Of a DNA stretch of 64,000 bases, positions 60,081 through 64,000 are shown in pieces. Source of the stretch: Cochliopodium minus (Eukaryota > Discosea > Himatismenida > Cochliopodiidae); NCBI GenBank assembly GCA_024220525.1, contig JAMYWO010000057.1, positions 9,437 to 73,436 of the forward strand, in the 5' to 3' direction. Positions within the stretch are counted from its first letter, which is position 1. Every line of letters starts with the position of its first letter. The translations under genes and the position numbers were made by a program. The notes under the pieces are model-generated. The model ran no database searches, was not told where the DNA came from, and was given only the letters and a program-made list of their open reading frames with translations.

Positions 60081-61136
60081 TATATATTTATTTATATATA
60101 TATTTATTTATATTTATTTATTTATTAAAGGAAATAAAACTTTTGGATCACCATTGATAATGAAAGTGGCAAGTAAGATAAAGTATGAGGAATTGAGAAA
60201 AGAGATGTTTTCTAAATTGCAAAGAATAATAAAAGTAAAAGATGTCATCCCCTTCCATATTCGTCTTGCTAATGAATATGGTGAAGAAAAAAAGGCTTTC
60301 GAAGATCATGAAGATGTTCCCTTGGAAAACAAAAGGTATTTAATACACCAATGATATATTATAATTTATTAAATATTTTTTTTATTTTTATTTTTATTTT
60401 AAATATTTTTATTTTAATTTTTATTTTAATTATTAAATGATTTCTTTATAATTTAAAAAGCGTTCTGGTGATAGTTTGGGACAGAGAAAATTTGCAAGAT
60501 GTGTATGATGAAGCAGAAGCAAAGAATGTAGGAGAACATTCATCAATGAACCCGTCCAACACTAAAAGTGAAAACACGATAAACATTGAAAAATGTTTGG
60601 AACTTTTTTCTGCAGAAGAACAATTGGATCCCGAAAACGAATGGTATTGCAACAAATGTAAAGAACACCAAAGAGCGTACAAAAAGATAGACGTATGGTC
60701 TCTTCCAAAGATACTTGTCATCCAATTGAAAAGATTTTCTTACAAAAACATTATTTTCAGAGAAAAGTTGGAGACTTATGTCGACTTTCCCCTCGAAGAC
60801 TTGGATCTTTCCCAGATTGTTAAAGGCCCTTTTGATCCAAAAGAGGCACCTGTTTATGATTTGATGGGCATTTCTCAACACTTTGGAGTTTTGGGAGGAG
60901 GTCATTACACTGCTGTTGCAAAGAATCCAAACAATAAAAAGTGGTACAACTTTGATGATAAACATGTCAGTGAAATAAGCGAAAAAAAAATTAAATCAAG
61001 TGCTGCTTATCTCTTGTTTTATCAAAGAAAAGATACTATAGATAAAGATTTTGTTCTTGGCAATCCTAATACTGATCAAAATTCTTCCCCTCAGAATAAT
61101 TCTCGAGATGACAAATCAAATAATGAAAATAATTAA
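58066..61136 (+). CDS. Ubiquitin carboxyl-terminal hydrolase, USP4/11/15 type (DUSP-UBL-UCH)
   Basis: Six exons, about 860 residues. After an acidic N terminus comes a DUSP domain (DAYYLICSEWWSRWRDYIGW ... YMIISEPLWKKLHSWYGGGP), then a ubiquitin-like domain (VRLLTIKFIKSSD ... VREVTSSICEKLGL). The catalytic domain begins GLCGLQNLGNTCYMNSGIQ with the nucleophile Cys; NQQDSHEFISSLLDGLHEDI is the QQD box; CPKC and later CNKC form the zinc-binding finger. The long insert between them (about 59480-60360) holds acidic and Ser-rich stretches and UBL-like sequence, as in USP15. The box GVLGGGHYTAVAKN carries the catalytic His and WYNFDDKHVSEI the Asp. All catalytic residues are present, so it should cleave ubiquitin from substrates. 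The C-terminal tail is Asn/Asp-rich. Confidence 0.92.
60030..60128. repeat. (TTTA)n tetramer tract in an intron
   Basis: Tandem TTTA, mixed with TATA units, fills most of an intron of the deubiquitinase gene between the Ser-rich insert and the exon beginning GNKTFGSP. Confidence 0.9.
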
Positions 61137-61292
61137 TTTTCAGAATATTAAACAATATTAAAAGTTTCAAAAATTTGAATTGCAAACTAAAACAAGATAA
61201 TTAAGATCTTAATTTGTTTATAAATATTTATTCTCTATTAAATATATAATACAAAAATATAAAAAAAATCTCAATAAAGGATTTAATTTTGA

Positions 61293-64000
61293 ATGAGTGA
61301 TGAAATTTTTGAAGTGGTAATATAACGATATTAATTGAAAGTTGTATCATTATTAAATTGTTTAAATTAGATTGAGCCTCTTGTTGATGGAATTACAAAT
61401 TTGATTTCTTCTGCATATACAAAAGATCTCGTAGAAATGAAGGAAGCTTCCCAAGTTATTGCTGTAATTTCTAAATAGAATTTAATAAATATCTATATTT
61501 TTTCTGATAAAATTTAAATAACAAATTTTTTAAATCAGGACCAAACTGACAAACTTGTTGAATTGGTCAAGGAAAGAGTTATTAATATTAATGATCAAAT
61601 ACTTGTTAATGAAATGGTGATTTCTATTAAGAATGTTTCATCAAAAGTGGTTGGTAAAAAATTCAAAAAATATACAGTATTTTATTTTATAAAATTTTGT
61701 TTCTTGCAGCATTGAGATTGGCTTATAATAATGTTGCCAAAAGTGATGAGAAACAATATAAACAAGCTTTTGCTGTTGCGGCAAAAGAGGTTGGAGATTC
61801 ATTGAGAGAGCTCATGTATACAATGGATACTTCTTATGCAAAAAGAATTTCCGAAGCTGTTAAAAAGGCAAAACCTTTAGTTAAAATTATTGGAACATCT
61901 GCTAGAACCTCCAAGGACGTACTTTTGGATAATGCTAAAAATTTCGCATCAGCAAATATAGTTGGTAAATTCCAACCAAATTTTTCTTTTTTTTTTTTAA
62001 ATTTAAATTTACATCATTTTAAAAGTGATCCAAGCAGGGGAAGATGCATCTAAAGCAACATTGGATAATGAAAAGAGGGAAGTATTTGGAGAATGTGTTT
62101 CTGATATTAAAAAATATTCCTCTGATCTTATTATTGCTTGTAGAAATTTATCAGATAGACCCAATTCTGAAGAATTGATTGATAAAGTTGTTTCTTTGGA
62201 ACAATTCTTGTTGGCTGCTTATCTCAGATTAGAATCTACTGCTAAGATTCTCAAAGAATTATCTTACTTTGGAAGAATTGGTGCTACTATTTCTGAGTAA
62301 ATAATACCAATTTTTTAATTTTATTATTTGAAGAAAATAAAAATAAAAAATTATAAAAAATAAAATAATTATTAAAATGAAAAATAAAAAATTATGAATA
62401 TTAATTAATTAAACAATTTTTGAACAGGTTAGATGATTTATTAGGAAGATTAGAGCATTTGAAACAAACAAGTAATAGATGTTATAATGCAATAGGAACA
62501 AATGATTACCTTAATGAAGCAAAGGAAGTGACACAACAAGTAGTTGCTTTGTTTAAAGAAGCTCAAAAAGTATTGGATAAAACTGATGATCCTGTCATTA
62601 AAAACAAACTTCAACAACTCATGGGTAGTTTAAAATCAAAGGTTTTTCTATTTTTTTATTTCATTCATAAAATCAACTTTATTAAACTTTTGATAATTTT
62701 AAATTAAGTATATATTTAATATAAATTAAGTATATATTTAATAATTATAAATCAAGTATATATTTAATAATTATAAATTAATTGTATATTTTTAATATTT
62801 ATAAATTAATTGTATATTTTTAAGATTTATAAATTAATTGTATATTTTTAATATTTATAAATAAAGTATGTTTTTAATTTTGTTTTTAGTAATTAGTACA
62901 GTTTTAAAATTACTTTTATTGAATTAATTTTATTCTTTGTATAACAAAAAAGGCGAGTGAGTTTGTGAAAGCTTCAAAAGAGAAACATCAAAATCCAAAC
63001 ATGAATGGAGGAAGAGTGAAAGAAGCAAAGAAAGAACTGGATGATTGTATTGATCATTTGTATTCTTTATTTGATCCTCACACAAAAAGAGGATTAAATC
63101 AACAAGTCATTTACGGTACTGAAGTCATTTTGGTCATTGCTGATAATCTTATTTCATCTTCTCGTTCTAAAGATGATACTTCTACTTTTTCCAAAGACTT
63201 GCTTCTTTGTGCGGATCAGGTTTTTATCTTTTTTTTCTCATTTTTAAAATTTTTCAATAAATTTAATTTTATTATTTTTAATTTATTATTGAAATTAAAA
63301 ATTTATTTCATTTTAATTTAATTTATTCATTTATTATTTTTAATTTATTAATGAAATAAAAAATTTATTATAATTTATTTTATTTTCTTTTATTCAATAT
63401 GATGAAAAAAAATGAAAGGTGGTGGTAGATACAGAGACATTGGCATCTCAAACAGAAAATGTGATGGTAGGAAAAAAGATAAAAGGAGTGTCAAGAGAAA
63501 TAAGAGTGTTGTGCACCCAGTTGATAGAAGTATCCAACTCCCCTTCTCTCAACTATTCTTCTCAACAAAAACAGGATTCTCTTCGTAACAACCTCGAAAA
63601 AAAACTCTATGAATTAAAAAACATGGCTATTGATTGGCAAAAATATGAAGAAGAGTATGAACGTAAAAAAGAAGAAGGTACCCTTTATTTTCTTTATTCA
63701 TGTTATTTTTGTTATTCATATTTAATATATTTTATTTTTGTTATTCATATTATTCATATTTTAACATTATTTGCTATTATTATTTATTATTTATTATTTT
63801 TTTTATTTTTGTTATTCATATTATTCATATTAAATATTTTTCATTCATATTTTCTATATTTATATTACACAAACTTTTTGCACATTATTTTTATTGTTTA
63901 TACTTTATATTTCATAACATTAATTTTAAATTTACAATTTTAAATTTAGAGAGGAAAAGAAAGGAAGAGGAGGAGAGAAGAAAGATGGGAGATTCACTAT
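61293..64000 (+). CDS. Talin/vinculin-like helical-bundle protein (3' end beyond window)
   Basis: Start MSDEIFEV, then exons giving amphipathic helices with Ala-, Lys- and Val-rich heptads: IEPLVDGITNLISSAY, DQTDKLVELVKERVININDQ, FAVAAKEVGDSLRELMYTM, VKIIGTSARTSKDVLLDNAK, YLNEAKEVTQQVVALFKEAQ, and SEFVKASKEKHQ. The style (helices of 25-35 residues, V-x-x-A-x-x-V, conserved GTSARTSKD-like turns) resembles talin rod and vinculin bundles, which link integrin-type adhesions or the cortex to actin. I cannot place it more precisely. The last visible exon begins a basic/acidic helix (EEERKRKEEEERRKMGDSL). About 700 residues are visible. Confidence 0.6.
62700..62880. repeat. Tandem repeat of about 30 bp in an intron
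   Basis: Six or seven diverged copies of a unit like AATTGTATATTTTTAATATTTATAAATT, inside the intron that follows the exon ending LMGSLKS of the talin-like gene. Confidence 0.75.

Noticed and set aside
62700-62880. Possible CRISPR-like array
   Set aside because: Direct, diverged A/T-rich tandem units without unique spacers, within a eukaryotic intron.
1-64000. Mobile elements (transposases, reverse transcriptases, LTR or virus-like elements)
   Set aside because: No transposase, integrase, reverse-transcriptase or capsid-like motif and no terminal repeats were recognised on either strand.

Overview
The window is nuclear DNA from a very AT-rich, intron-rich unicellular eukaryote. Nearly every gene is broken by short GT-AG introns (about 40-150 bp, almost pure A/T). 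Intergenic spacers are short (25-550 bp), exons are clearly richer in G+C than introns, and standard stops including TGA are used. The gene content (a Roco GTPase-kinase, F-box/ankyrin, Sel1 and kelch-like proteins, a talin-like helical-bundle protein, a TOM1/THH1-type 7TM protein, a two-pore channel, a sacsin-like chaperone) points to a free-living amoeboid or flagellate protist. I cannot name the lineage from sequence alone. No tRNA, rRNA, CRISPR array, retroelement or DNA transposon was recognised.

Layout. 115-5835 (-): cysteine-rich secreted or surface protein whose end lies off the left edge. 6371-9077 (+): two-pore cation channel with EF-hands. 9630-19780 (+): two-repeat sacsin-like protein. 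19842-20776 (-): small membrane-type protein. 20918-21817 (-): secreted His/Asp-rich protein. 22126-23940 (+): F-box/ankyrin protein. 24012-25940 (-): PSI-domain membrane protein with a bacterial-PH-like domain. 26109-26685 (-): GOLGA7/ERF4-like protein. 26928-27959 (-): CPBP (CAAX-type) intramembrane protease. 28447-29425 (-): unknown protein carrying a recurrent C-terminal box. 29521-29920 (+): decayed kinase fragment. 30204-31386 (-): DxD-bearing type II membrane protein and an orphan exon. 31415-33338 (-): ankyrin protein. 33364-35271 (-): multi-span membrane protein. 35335-41755 (-): RCC1-Roc-COR-kinase protein. 41930-42910 (+): adenylate kinase. 43072-43395 (+): 54-residue Cys-rich protein. 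43600-48243 (+): EF-hand/ankyrin fusion. 48403-49751 (+): kelch-like protein. 50141-52398 (+): Sel1-repeat protein. 52514-55820 (-): TOM1/THH1-type 7TM protein with an ectodomain. An assembly gap of Ns lies at 56083-56529. 56530-56837 (+): a gene end. 57120-57978 (-): tail-anchored coiled-coil protein. 58066-61136 (+): USP4/11/15-type deubiquitinase. 61293-64000 (+): talin/vinculin-like helical protein running off the right edge.

Themes. The genes form no operon-like system; this is an ordinary protist chromosome segment rich in signalling scaffolds and ubiquitin/chaperone functions. The most unusual signal is a C-terminal box of about 45 residues (W, paired aromatics, F, hydrophobic helix, then L/I-P-K and a second helix). 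It is shared without gaps over its first 22 positions by three otherwise unrelated proteins (28447-29425, 31415-33338, 48403-49751), with weaker relatives in the Sel1 protein. It looks like a lineage-specific recruitment module. The RCC1-Roc-COR-kinase architecture and the EF-hand/ankyrin fusion are the other notable designs. Introns are often swollen by penta-, hexa- and heptanucleotide A/T tracts, some of which coincide with assembly ambiguities.
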